The notes below the pieces were generated by a model. That model worked only from the letters and a program-made list of their open reading frames with translations, did not search any database and was not told where the DNA came from. This document shows, piece after piece, positions 6,910 through 16,474 of a stretch of DNA of 23,919 nucleotides. Where the stretch lies: NCBI GenBank assembly GCA_959605475.1, contig CAUHFS010000038.1, forward strand, positions 1 to 23,919, given 5' to 3'. Position 1 is the first letter of the stretch; the number at the start of each line of letters is the position of its first letter. Source of the DNA: an uncultured Collinsella sp. Lineage in GTDB: Bacteria; Actinomycetota; Coriobacteriia; Coriobacteriales; Coriobacteriaceae. The translations under genes were made by a program, and so were the position numbers.

Positions 6910-8451
6910 ATGTCGTTGAATCTGGGCAGCCTGGGCATGGAAGATGCCTCGTTTGACTTTGGCGGTTCCTACATCATGGCGCTCGACTGCGGCACCACCT
7001 CGGTACTTGCGACCATCGTCGACGAGTACGGCTGCATCGTCGCGCAGGCACGTCGCAGCGTCAAAACCAGCTTCCCGCGTCCCGGCTGGGTGGAGCAAGA
7101 CCCCATGGCGGTCCTTGCTAGCCAGATCGCCGTCATGATGGAAGTCCAGTTTAAGAGCGGTATCCACTCCGACCGCATTGCTGCCATCGGCATCTCCAAC
7201 CAGCGCGAGACCACGGTGGTCTGGGATCGCGTGAGCGGTCAGCCGATCTATAACGCTATCGTATGGCAGTGCCGCCGTACCGCACCTTTGATCGACGAGC
7301 TTGTCGAGCAGGGCGCAGAAGGGCTGGTGCGCTCCCGCACGGGACTCGCGCTCGACCCGTATTTCTCGGCCTCCAAGGTGCAGTGGATTCTCGACAACGT
7401 CGACGGCGCACGCGAAAGCGCGGCGGCGGGCGACCTCATGTTTGGCACCATCGACACCTGGCTCATCTACAACCTCACCGGCGGCCAGGTCTTTGCCACC
7501 GACTACACCAATGCCAGCCGCACGGCACTCTTTAATATCCATACGCTCGATTGGGACGACGACCTGCTGGCACTCTTTGACGTTCCACGTTCCATGATGC
7601 CCGAGGTTCGCTGGAGCTCGGGCGACTACGGCCGCGTCGCGAGCGACATCATGACCAACATGCCGCCCATCATGGGCGTGGCGGGTGACCAACAGGCGTC
7701 GCTGTTCGGCCACTGCTGTTTCCGTCCCGGCCAGACCAAAAACACCTATGGCACGGGTTGCTTTATGCTCATGAACACCGGCGACGAGATCGTCGAATCC
7801 AAGAATGGCCTGGTCTCCACCATCGGTATCGCTGCGGACGGCAAAGTCAGCTATGCGCTCGAGGGCTCTATTTTTGCCGCCGGCTCAACGATGAACTGGC
7901 TTCGCAACAACATGGGCATCATCTCGAGCGTGAGCGAGTCGGCACAACTCGCCGCTTCGATTAGCGACAACGAGGGCTGCTACTTCGTTCCGGCCTTTGC
8001 GGGTTTGGGTGCTCCCTGGTGGGACCCGCATGCTCGCGGTATCGTGTGCGGTCTGACCGGCGCCTCGAGCCGTGCGACCATCGTACGTGCCGCCTGCGAA
8101 TCCATGGCATATCAGAGCTACGACGTGCTGCGCGCCATGGAGCAGGACGTGGGGCTTTCGATTGAGCGCCTGTCTGTCGATGGCGGTGCCTCGCGCAACG
8201 AGTTCATCATGCAATTCCAGGCCGACCTGCTGGATATCCCCGTGCTGCAATGCGAGACGGTGGAGACCACGGCAATCGGTGCCGCGTACTTGGCGGGTCT
8301 TGCCGTCGGCTATTGGGAAGACCTGGAAGAGCTGGAGCAAAATGCCCAGATCGTTAGGACCTTCCTTCCCCACATGTCCGCCGAGCGCCGCGAGCAAAAC
8401 CTTGCGGGCTGGCGTGATGCAGTCAGGCGCTCGCTCAGCACCTCACAGTAG
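6910..8451 (+). CDS. glpK: Glycerol kinase
   Basis: Phosphorylates glycerol to sn-glycerol 3-phosphate with ATP, feeding lipid synthesis or glycolysis. The 513-residue FGGY kinase shows the phosphate-binding MALDCGTTSV (about 23-32), NQRETTVVWD with glycerol-contacting Arg-Glu, FGHCCFRPGQTKNTYGTGCFMLMNTG, EGSIFAAGSTMNWLRN and DGGASRNEFIMQFQADLLDIPV near the C terminus. These together specify glycerol kinase rather than xylulokinase. About 20 residues precede the usual start of the fold; the ATG at 6910 is supported by GAAAGG at 6896-6901. No glycerol facilitator or glycerol-phosphate dehydrogenase gene is adjacent, unlike many glp operons. Confidence 0.96.
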   Translation: MSLNLGSLGMEDASFDFGGSYIMALDCGTTSVLATIVDEYGCIVAQARRSVKTSFPRPGWVEQDPMAVLASQIAVMMEVQFKSGIHSDRIAAIGISNQRETTVVWDRVSGQPIYNAIVWQCRRTAPLIDELVEQGAEGLVRSRTGLALDPYFSASKVQWILDNVDGARESAAAGDLMFGTIDTWLIYNLTGGQVFATDYTNASRTALFNIHTLDWDDDLLALFDVPRSMMPEVRWSSGDYGRVASDIMTNMPPIMGVAGDQQASLFGHCCFRPGQTKNTYGTGCFMLMNTGDEIVESKNGLVSTIGIAADGKVSYALEGSIFAAGSTMNWLRNNMGIISSVSESAQLAASISDNEGCYFVPAFAGLGAPWWDPHARGIVCGLTGASSRATIVRAACESMAYQSYDVLRAMEQDVGLSIERLSVDGGASRNEFIMQFQADLLDIPVLQCETVETTAIGAAYLAGLAVGYWEDLEELEQNAQIVRTFLPHMSAERREQNLAGWRDAVRRSLSTSQ

Positions 8452-8574
8452 GGCTGCGATGGGCTGCTCGATACAACAAACCGCTAAACTAATGCATGGC
8501 GTGCGGCGGCAACATTGCTGCGCGCCTTGTCAGCAAGGCCGTTTTGCGGCCGCAACGAAAGGGGCAATCAACCC

Positions 8575-9222
8575 ATGACCGTCACCTACGATGCGTCCCG
8601 TGTGACGCTTGTCGATCACCCGCTCGTCCAGCACAAGCTGTCGATCCTGCGCGACAAAAACACCGGCACCAACCAGTTCCGTCAGCTCGTGCGCGAACTC
8701 GCGCTTTTTGACGGCTACGAGGCCATGCGCGACCTGCCTATGGAAGACGTCGAGGTCGAGACCCCTATCACCACCGCCACGTTCAAACAGCTTGCCGGCA
8801 AGAAACTCGCCATCGTGCCCATCTTGCGTGCGGGCCTTGGCATGGTCGACGGCATCCTCGACCTGGTGCCCTCCGCTCGCGTGGGCCACATCGGCATGGA
8901 GCGCGACGAGGTCACCCACGAGCCGCACGAGTATTACTGCAAGATGCCCAAGGATATCGACCAGCGCATCTGCCTGGTCGTCGACCCCATGCTCGCCACG
9001 GGCGGTTCGGCCGAGATGGCCATCAGCTACCTGCGCGGGCGCGGTGTCAAGGACATCCGCATGCTGTGCATCGTCGCGGCTCCCGAGGGCCTCAAGTCGC
9101 TGACCGACAAGGATCCCGATGTACATATCTATACCTGCGCCATCGACGACCATCTCAACGAGGCTGCCTACATCGTTCCCGGCCTCGGCGACGCCGGCGA
9201 CCGCATCTACGGCACGCTCTAG
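8575..9222 (+). CDS. upp: Uracil phosphoribosyltransferase
   Basis: Salvages uracil to UMP using PRPP in the cytoplasm. The product is 215 residues, normal for the family. The PRPP loop VVDPMLATGGSAE is at about 135-147. The uracil-binding end includes AYIVPGLGDAGDRIYGTL, ending in the conserved GDAGDR..GT. The start at 8575 is chosen because GAAAGGGG (8557-8564) lies 10 nt upstream; the longer in-frame start at 8515 would add residues unlike the family. The gene stands alone, with 123 nt to glpK and about 280 nt to the atp operon. Confidence 0.97.
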   Translation: MTVTYDASRVTLVDHPLVQHKLSILRDKNTGTNQFRQLVRELALFDGYEAMRDLPMEDVEVETPITTATFKQLAGKKLAIVPILRAGLGMVDGILDLVPSARVGHIGMERDEVTHEPHEYYCKMPKDIDQRICLVVDPMLATGGSAEMAISYLRGRGVKDIRMLCIVAAPEGLKSLTDKDPDVHIYTCAIDDHLNEAAYIVPGLGDAGDRIYGTL

Positions 9223-9263
9223 TCGCTGGGCTAAACGGCCGCGGCTGCAAATACGAAGAAACG

Positions 9264-9298
9264 GTGCGCGCGGACGAACAAAAGGCGACCGCGCGCAC
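9264..9298. other. GC-rich hairpin downstream of upp
   Basis: GTGCGCGCGG (9264-9273) is perfectly complementary to CCGCGCGCAC (9289-9298) across a 15-nt loop. No T-tract follows, so it is not a classical terminator, but it may protect or end the upp transcript. The rest of 9223-9413 shows no gene. Confidence 0.5.
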
Positions 9299-9413
9299 TC
9301 CTGTTAACGGACGTTTTGCCCTGCAGGGTTCGAGAAAAACGTATTACCGTACCTGCGGCATAAAGAAGGTCTTAAGAAAACGAACAGGTGCGTATTAACC
9401 GATGCTTTTTCGG

Positions 9414-9441
9414 TTGTACTTTAGCGATTGGCTCGTACAAT
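9414..9441 (+). promoter_or_regulatory. Probable atp operon promoter
   Basis: TTGTAC (9414-9419) and TACAAT (9436-9441) are spaced 16 nt apart and lie about 60 nt before the first gene of the operon. The GTACAAT context matches the prmC -10 candidate. Confidence 0.55.
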
Positions 9442-9502
9442 AGTCACCAATGTTTGGCGGGAACTGTTCTGTGAAGCGTTAAAAAGGAAAGTGAGGACGC
9501 CA

Positions 9503-9814
9503 GTGTTTCAGATAGCCGATCTGCTCGCTATCGTTGCAGGCGTCATCGCGGGCGCAATTGCCTTCCTTCCCTTTGTCTTTACGCTCAAGCCGGTTCTTGA
9601 CGATAAGCAGAATGCGGACATGCTCAAGGGTATGGTGAGTCTGGCGGTCTCGGCAATCGCTCTGCTCGTCTTTACCTTGGTTGTGTTTGTGTTGTTCGGA
9701 GAGGCATTTCGCATGTTCCTCCTGGGCGAGGCGATCGGCTTCGTGGCCTTTATGGCCGCCTGCGCGGTTCGCGTCGCCAAGGCGCTGCGAGATCCTCATG
9801 AGGTCGAAAGGTAA
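9503..9814 (+). CDS. AtpI-like membrane protein, first gene of the ATP synthase operon
   Basis: A small membrane protein of 103 residues with three hydrophobic segments: about residues 5-28, 45-68 and 72-92. Its place directly before atpB fits AtpI, which helps assemble the c-ring, but AtpI sequences diverge widely and the call rests mainly on position and topology. GTG at 9503 is taken as the start because TGAGGA (9492-9497) lies 5 nt before it. GTG at 9491 is too close to its AAAGGA, and the TTG at 9428 overlaps the promoter. The stop is 3 nt from the atpB start. Confidence 0.65.
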   Translation: MFQIADLLAIVAGVIAGAIAFLPFVFTLKPVLDDKQNADMLKGMVSLAVSAIALLVFTLVVFVLFGEAFRMFLLGEAIGFVAFMAACAVRVAKALRDPHEVER

Positions 9815-9817
9815 GTC

Positions 9818-10621
9818 GTGGAAATTTTTGAAAAGCTGCCTGATGAGATTAATCATCTGGTCAGCGAGTTCAGCTCCACCCCTGTCGTGGGCGATCTGAG
9901 CTGCGGCATCACGCAGTACTCGTTTTGGCTGATCGTCTCCACGATCGTGCTCCTGATCGTCCTGGCCGTGTTCAAGAAGAAGCAGACCCTGGTTCCCAAG
10001 GGCTTCTTCGTCAACGGTTTCGAGTACATCATCGAGTACGTCGAGAACGATATCGGCAAGGGCGTCGTGGGTGAGAACTGGAAGAAGCACTTCCCGTTCC
10101 TGTGCTCGCTTTTCCTGTTCATCCTGATCAATAACATGATCGGCCTGATCCCAGGAATGAAGCCCGGCACCGGTGCAATCGGCTCCACCGCCGCACTCGC
10201 CATTTTCGCCTTCGTGTACTTCATCTACTACGGATGCAAGGCTCACGGCGTGATCGGCTACATCAAGAGCCTCGCCCCGCAGGGCGTGAGCTTCCCGATG
10301 AACGTGCTCGTGTGGGTCGTCGAGCTTTTCTCGACCTTCCTGCGCCTCATCACGCTCGCCGTCCGTCTGTTCTGCAACATGTTCGCAGGACACGTGGTCA
10401 TGGGCTCGTTCGCCATCATGGCGAGCATGTTCATGCAGCCGCTGCTTCAGCAGGTTTCCGCGGCGCACGCCGTCGGCGCCCTGCCTTCGCTGGCCTGGCT
10501 TGCCATCCTCATCCTGATCTATGCGATCGAGCTTGTGGTCGGCGCCATCCAGGCTTACGTCTTCACGGTCCTTACCGCCGTGTATGTCTCCGAGGCGGAG
10601 GAGGTCGCAGAGGAGGAGTAG
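9818..10621 (+). CDS. atpB: ATP synthase F0 subunit a
   Basis: Membrane stator subunit that forms the two half-channels for ions against the c-ring. The product is 267 residues with several membrane segments, beginning at about 33-52 and 92-112. The essential arginine is R183 in LITLAVRLFCNMFAGH, which faces the c-ring carboxylate. The C-terminal helices contain AIELVVGAIQAYVFTVLTAVYV, and the protein ends in an acidic tail. The GTG start at 9818 has GAAAGG at 9806-9811. A 124-nt gap to atpE follows, the largest inside the operon. Confidence 0.96.
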   Translation: MEIFEKLPDEINHLVSEFSSTPVVGDLSCGITQYSFWLIVSTIVLLIVLAVFKKKQTLVPKGFFVNGFEYIIEYVENDIGKGVVGENWKKHFPFLCSLFLFILINNMIGLIPGMKPGTGAIGSTAALAIFAFVYFIYYGCKAHGVIGYIKSLAPQGVSFPMNVLVWVVELFSTFLRLITLAVRLFCNMFAGHVVMGSFAIMASMFMQPLLQQVSAAHAVGALPSLAWLAILILIYAIELVVGAIQAYVFTVLTAVYVSEAEEVAEEE

Positions 10622-10709
10622 TCTTCCGTTCGCGCCTTAAAGGTAAGGCAATTCGTTAAACCGCCGGTGCCCGTACCCATGGAGCCCGGCAGTTATAAAA
10701 AGGTTATCC

Positions 10710-10729
10710 TGCGTGAAATAAGACACGCA
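10710..10729 (+). promoter_or_regulatory. Small hairpin just upstream of the atpE ribosome binding site
   Basis: TGCGTG (10710-10715) pairs with CACGCA (10724-10729) around the A-rich loop AAATAAGA. It ends a few bases before the very strong AAAGGAGG that serves atpE. It may present the site for the high translation that subunit c needs. Whether it has a role is inference. Confidence 0.35.
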
Positions 10730-10745
10730 CGACAAAGGAGGAATC

Positions 10746-10940
10746 GTGGGAGTTATCGGTTACGGTCTCGGTGTTATCGGCGCTGGTCTTGCTATCGGCC
10801 TGTCTGCTCTGGGTGCTACGGGTGCTATGGCCCGTCAGCCTGAGGTCCAGGGCCGCGTGTTCACCGTCTTCATCATGGGCTCCGCCTTCGGCGAGGCTCT
10901 GGCTCTGATCGGCTTCGTTGTCGCGCTGATCGTTAAATAG
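10746..10940 (+). CDS. atpE: ATP synthase F0 subunit c
   Basis: Proteolipid that forms the rotor ring. Only 64 residues, short for the family, with two membrane helices joined by the polar loop ARQPEVQG (about 29-36). The ion-carrying carboxylate is E50 in GSAFGEALALIGF. Helix 1 has the glycine ladder GYGLGVIGAGLAIGLSALGATGA. The glutamine of helix 1 and the Glu-Ser pair that mark sodium-binding rings are absent, so the ring is predicted to carry protons. The GTG start has an exceptionally strong AAAGGAGG site, as expected for the most abundant subunit. Confidence 0.96.
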   Translation: MGVIGYGLGVIGAGLAIGLSALGATGAMARQPEVQGRVFTVFIMGSAFGEALALIGFVVALIVK

Positions 10941-10955
10941 CACGGAGCGTCAAGT

Positions 10956-11558
10956 ATGAATCTTTCATCCCAGAAGAGCGCGATCGCACTCTCCGCGTCC
11001 GCGGCCGCGCTGCTCATGCCGGTTTCCGCGTTCGCCGAGGACGGCGCTGCCGGTGCGGACATCCTCATCCCTAAGATGGCGGAGTTCATCCCGGCGCTTA
11101 TCGCCTTCCTGATTATCTGGATCGTGCTGGCCAAGGTCGCCCTGCCGGGCATCATGAAAACCATGGAGGAGCGCGGCAAGAAGATCGAGGAGAGCCTCGA
11201 CGAGGCCGAGAAGACCAAGCAGGAGGCTATCGCCAAGCGCGCTGAGTCCGACTCGATCGTCACCGACGCCCGTCGTCAGGCTGCCGACATCGTTCTCGAG
11301 GCCCGTAAGGACGCCGAGTCCGAGCGCGCCCGTATCATCGAGGCTGCTCACAAGGAGGCCGAGGAGATCATCGCCAAGGCCCATACGACCGTCGAGGACG
11401 AGCGCAAGTCCATTTACGCCGGTGCCGCGAGCTCCATCGCCGATCTGTCCGTTGCCGTCGCCACCAAGATCGTGGGCGAGGCACTCGAGGACGAGACCGA
11501 GCAGAAGAAGCTCATCGAGCGCTACATCCAGGAAGCAGGTAGCCTGAATGCCGACTAG
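10956..11558 (+). CDS. atpF: ATP synthase F0 subunit b, with signal-peptide-like N terminus
   Basis: Peripheral stalk subunit linking the membrane part to F1. Of 200 residues, about 44-62 are the membrane anchor (FIPALIAFLIIWIVLAKVAL), followed by a long charged coiled coil (about 68-180, EERGKKIEESLDEAEKTKQEA and onward). The first 27 residues look like a cleavable signal peptide, with a hydrophobic core (SAIALSASAAALLMPVSAFA) and an AFA-ED cleavage-like site. This extra hydrophobic stretch is absent from E. coli b. GGAG (10944-10947) precedes the ATG by 8 nt. The 3' end overlaps atpH by 11 nt. Confidence 0.95.
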   Translation: MNLSSQKSAIALSASAAALLMPVSAFAEDGAAGADILIPKMAEFIPALIAFLIIWIVLAKVALPGIMKTMEERGKKIEESLDEAEKTKQEAIAKRAESDSIVTDARRQAADIVLEARKDAESERARIIEAAHKEAEEIIAKAHTTVEDERKSIYAGAASSIADLSVAVATKIVGEALEDETEQKKLIERYIQEAGSLNAD

Positions 11559-12024
11559 CCGCTATCAGGACAAGGTGCTCGAGACCTACGCGCGCTCCCT
11601 TCTGGAAGCCGCTAAGGCCGAGAACCATGTGTTCGAGGACCTCGAGATGATCGAGCGCTTGGCTTCTGCCAGCCCCGAGATCATCGCCGTGCTCGACACC
11701 ATGTCCAAGCGCGACCAGCTCGACCTTCTTCCCAAGGTGGCAGCTGCCTTTAAGTATGTTGCCGAGGAAGACGAGGATGTAGTGGGCGTGACCGTCACCA
11801 CGGCGATCCCGCTCGACGACGAGCTGCGTCAAACCATCACTAAGAAATGCGAGCAGGACTTCGGCCGCAAGGTATTCCTTATCGAGCAGGTCGACCCGTC
11901 TATCGTGGGCGGCCTGGTGCTCGAGGCCCGCGGCGAGCGTCGTGATATTTCCGTCAAGACGCAGCTGCGCATCGCGCAGGAGACCCTCGCAAACTCTGCT
12001 AATTCGTACGGAGGTGAAGCCTAA
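11548..12024 (+). CDS. atpH: ATP synthase F1 subunit delta
   Basis: Cap of the peripheral stalk that joins subunit b to the alpha3beta3 head. The 158 residues begin with the helical domain (YQDKVLETYARSLLEAAKAEN). They end with the conserved C-terminal region: VTVTTAIPLDDELRQTITKKCEQDFGRKV and then VDPSIVGGLVLEARGERRDISVKTQL. The start lies inside the end of atpF (11-nt overlap) and the stop overlaps the atpA start as TAATG, both signs of translational coupling. Confidence 0.95.
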   Translation: MPTSRYQDKVLETYARSLLEAAKAENHVFEDLEMIERLASASPEIIAVLDTMSKRDQLDLLPKVAAAFKYVAEEDEDVVGVTVTTAIPLDDELRQTITKKCEQDFGRKVFLIEQVDPSIVGGLVLEARGERRDISVKTQLRIAQETLANSANSYGGEA

Positions 12025-13622
12025 TGTCCGAAACCCTCAATGCCCAGGATATCGCCAAGAAACTGCAGGAGCAGCTCACGAGCCTCTCCGCGACGGTCGA
12101 TACGCATGAGGTTTCAACGGTCGACGAGGTAGGCGACGGCATCGCGCGCGTCTCCGGCCTCAAGAGCGCCATGGCAGGCGAGCTTCTGGAGTTCAAGAGC
12201 TCCGATACCGGTGAGACCGTCTTCGGCCTTGCCCAGAACCTTGACCGTGACGAGGTCGGCGCCGTTCTGTTCGGTGCCGTCGACTCCATCAAGGAAGGCG
12301 ACGAGTGCCGCACCACTGGCCGCATTATGGATATCCCCGTGAGCCGCGCCATGCTCGGCCGCGTCGTCAATCCGCTCGGCCAGCCCATCGACGGCCTAGG
12401 CGACATCGTCGCTACGCACCGTCGCCCCATCGAGTTCAAGGCCCCCGGCGTCATCGACCGTACCCCGGTGTGCGAGCCGGTTCAGACCGGTCTGCTCGCT
12501 ATCGACTCCATGGTGCCTATTGGCCGCGGTCAGCGTGAGCTCATCATCGGCGACCGTAAGACCGGTAAGACCGCCATCGCCATCGACGCTATTCTCAACC
12601 AGCGCGGCAAGGGCATGGTCTGCATCTATGTCGCCATCGGCCAGAAGGCCTCCACGGTTGCCAACATCCGCGAGACCCTCGCTCAGCACGGTGCGCTCGA
12701 CTACACCATCATCGTTTCGGCCACCGCTGCCGATTCCGCCCCTATGCAGTACATCGCGCCTATGGCCGGTGCCGCTATCGGCGAGTTCTTCATGTACAAC
12801 GGCGAGGACGGCAAGCCCGCCAGCGAGACCAACCCCGGCGGCCACGTGCTCGTCATCTACGACGACCTGTCCAAGCAGGCTGTGGCCTACCGTCAGATGT
12901 CGCTGACGCTGCATCGTCCGCCCGGACGCGAGGCCTATCCTGGCGACATCTTCTACCTGCACTCTCGTCTGCTCGAGCGTGCCGTCAAGATGTCCAAGAA
13001 GAACGGTTACGGCTCCATGACGGCACTGCCGATCATCGAGACCCAGGACGGCGACGTCTCGGCCTACATTCCGACCAACGTCATTTCCATTACCGATGGT
13101 CAGATCTACCTGCAGTCCGAGCTCTTCTTCCAGGGTCAGCGCCCGGCAGTCGACGTGGGCATCTCCGTGTCCCGCGTCGGTGGCGATGCGCAGACCAAGG
13201 CCATGAAGCAGGTCGCCGGCAACCTCCGTCTGGACCTCGCTTCGTACCAGGAGCTCGCTGGCTTTACGCAGTTCGGCTCCGACCTCGACGAGGCTACTCA
13301 GAAGCAGCTGACCCATGGTGCTCGCATGACCGAGCTCCTGAAGCAGCCGCGTTACAAGCCGTTTGAGGTTGGCGAGCAGATCGTTACGCTGTTCGCTGGC
13401 AACGAGGGCTTCCTGGATGACCTGGAGATCGCCGACGTGCTGCCCTTCCGTGCCGAGCTCATCGAGTACATGGACAATGGCTTTGGCTCGCTGCTCGACA
13501 AGGTTCGCGCCAAGAAGATCGATGATGACACCAAGGCTGAGCTCTTGCGCGTCATCGGCGACTTCAAGCAGCAGTTCATGGCCAAGCACCATTCGGATGT
13601 TTCTGGATCAGAGGAGAACTAA
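12024..13622 (+). CDS. atpA: ATP synthase F1 subunit alpha
   Basis: Non-catalytic nucleotide-binding subunit of F1. The product is 532 residues. Walker A GDRKTGKT lies at about 176-183. The arginine-finger region GISVSRVGGDAQTKAMK is intact. The C-terminal helical domain (ELAGFTQFGSDLDEATQKQL) is normal. GGAGGTGA (12010-12017) precedes the ATG by 6 nt, and the start overlaps the atpH stop by one base. The protein is slightly longer than the 500-513 residues usual for the family, mainly at the two ends. Confidence 0.98.
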   Translation: MSETLNAQDIAKKLQEQLTSLSATVDTHEVSTVDEVGDGIARVSGLKSAMAGELLEFKSSDTGETVFGLAQNLDRDEVGAVLFGAVDSIKEGDECRTTGRIMDIPVSRAMLGRVVNPLGQPIDGLGDIVATHRRPIEFKAPGVIDRTPVCEPVQTGLLAIDSMVPIGRGQRELIIGDRKTGKTAIAIDAILNQRGKGMVCIYVAIGQKASTVANIRETLAQHGALDYTIIVSATAADSAPMQYIAPMAGAAIGEFFMYNGEDGKPASETNPGGHVLVIYDDLSKQAVAYRQMSLTLHRPPGREAYPGDIFYLHSRLLERAVKMSKKNGYGSMTALPIIETQDGDVSAYIPTNVISITDGQIYLQSELFFQGQRPAVDVGISVSRVGGDAQTKAMKQVAGNLRLDLASYQELAGFTQFGSDLDEATQKQLTHGARMTELLKQPRYKPFEVGEQIVTLFAGNEGFLDDLEIADVLPFRAELIEYMDNGFGSLLDKVRAKKIDDDTKAELLRVIGDFKQQFMAKHHSDVSGSEEN

Positions 13623-13627
13623 GCCCC

Positions 13628-14535
13628 ATGGCCAACCTTCGCGACATTAAGAAGCGAATCTCCTCGGTTACCACGACCAAGCAGATCACGCGCACGATGG
13701 AGATGGTCTCTACGGCCAAGATCCGTCGTGCCCTCGATCGCTCCAAGCAGGCCGAGCCCTATAAGGAGGCGCTGACCGACGTCATGTTGACGGTCGCTGG
13801 CGACGCCTCCTGTTCGGGCACCGATCCCATGCTGCAGAAGCATGAGAGCGTCAAGCATGGCCTGATTGTCGTTATTGCCTCGGACCGCGGCCTTGCCGGC
13901 GGTTTCAATACGACGGTGGAGCGCACGGCCGAAAAGCTCGCCGCTTCTTGGGCGAACGACGGCATCGAGTGCGAGATCATCGCGTGCGGGCGTAAGCCGG
14001 CCACGTATTTCCGTGACCGCGCAAACGTTGTCATGCACTTTGAGGGCAACTCCTCTGAGCCCGATTTCAATCAGGCCCGCATGATTTCCTCTCATATCTG
14101 CGATGCGTATCGTGCCGGTGAGCTTGACCGTGTCGAGCTTGTCTACCACCACGCCAAGAACCGCGTGGATCAGGAGCTTCGCGTCGAGCATCTGTTGCCG
14201 CTCGACCCCGAGATGATCGCTATGGCCCACGGTCCGCGTAAGAACGAGACCGACGCCCCTAAGCGCATCTCGTCCACGTTCGAGTTCGTGCCCTCTCCTG
14301 AGCATGTTCTCGGCAAGCTTGTGCCGTCTTATATCCTGACGGTCATCTACCAGGCCCTGATCGATTCGGCGGCTGCCGAGCAGGGTGCACGCCGCAAGGC
14401 CATGCACTCCGCGACGGAAAACGCCACCGCGATCATCTCGACCCTTACCCGCACGTATAGTCGCGTGCGCCAGGCTTCGATCACGACCGAGATCAACGAG
14501 ATCGTCGGCGGAGCCTCAGCATTGGAGGAACAGTA

Positions 14536-14536
<1 letters not shown>
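13628..14536 (+). CDS. atpG: ATP synthase F1 subunit gamma
   Basis: Central rotor shaft that couples c-ring rotation to catalysis. The 302 residues have the conserved N-terminal helix (MANLRDIKKRISSVTTTKQITRTMEMVSTAKIRRA) and C-terminal helix (SEQ ending in SRVRQASITTEINEIVGGASALEE). These form the coiled-coil shaft around a Rossmann-like middle domain with the SDRGLAGGFN motif. The gene lies 5 nt after atpA. Its stop overlaps the atpD start as TAATG. Confidence 0.97.
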
Positions 14537-15990
<1,454 letters not shown>

Positions 15991-15993
15991 GTT

Positions 15994-16386
15994 ATGCGTA
16001 TCCGCATCGTGTGCCCCGTGAGCTGCGCCTATGAGGGCGACGCTGCGTTTGTGTCGATTCCGTCCACGGATGGCGAGTTTGGCGTCCTGCCTGCTCACTC
16101 CAGCGAGATCTGCACGATCGACCGCGGTTACGTTCGCGTTTCCGATAAGGCCATGGGCACTGTCGACCACACGTTTGCCGTGGCCGGCGGCTATGCCCAG
16201 GTTGCGGACGATGTCGTGACCGTTCTCGCCGAGCGCGCTTGCGATTTGGCGACCGTCGATGCCGACAAGCTTAAAGCTGATATTCAAGGTTTTGAAGAGA
16301 AGCTGGGTAATTTGTCGGAGGATGATGCACGCCGCGCCTACCTCTATAATGAAATCGCATGGTGTAAGCTCAAGCTTGCCCAATAG
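15994..16386 (+). CDS. atpC: ATP synthase F1 subunit epsilon
   Basis: Rotor subunit that links gamma to the c-ring and can inhibit ATP hydrolysis. The 130 residues have the N-terminal beta-barrel (IRIVCPVSCAYEGDAAFVSIPSTDGEFGVLPAHSSE), including the G-x-x-GVLPxH motif. The C-terminal two-helix domain (about 84-130) is the inhibitory part. The gene follows atpD after 3 nt and is the last gene of the operon; a strong terminator starts 37 nt after its stop. Confidence 0.96.
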   Translation: MRIRIVCPVSCAYEGDAAFVSIPSTDGEFGVLPAHSSEICTIDRGYVRVSDKAMGTVDHTFAVAGGYAQVADDVVTVLAERACDLATVDADKLKADIQGFEEKLGNLSEDDARRAYLYNEIAWCKLKLAQ

Positions 16387-16422
16387 TCAAACGATTTAGC
16401 GTTCGACCATTTGCGAACACAT

Positions 16423-16461
16423 CATGCCCGGGATGGCCCAGCCACCCCGGGCATGCTTTTT
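16423..16461 (+). terminator. Strong intrinsic terminator after the atp operon
   Basis: CATGCCCGGG (16423-16432) pairs perfectly with CCCGGGCATG (16446-16455). Inside the loop, TGGC (16434-16437) pairs with GCCA (16441-16444). A TTTTT tract follows directly (16457-16461). The ribosome binding site of murA starts at the very next base, so murA depends on readthrough or on a promoter inside this region. Confidence 0.88.
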
Positions 16462-16474
16462 GAAAGGGTAGACC

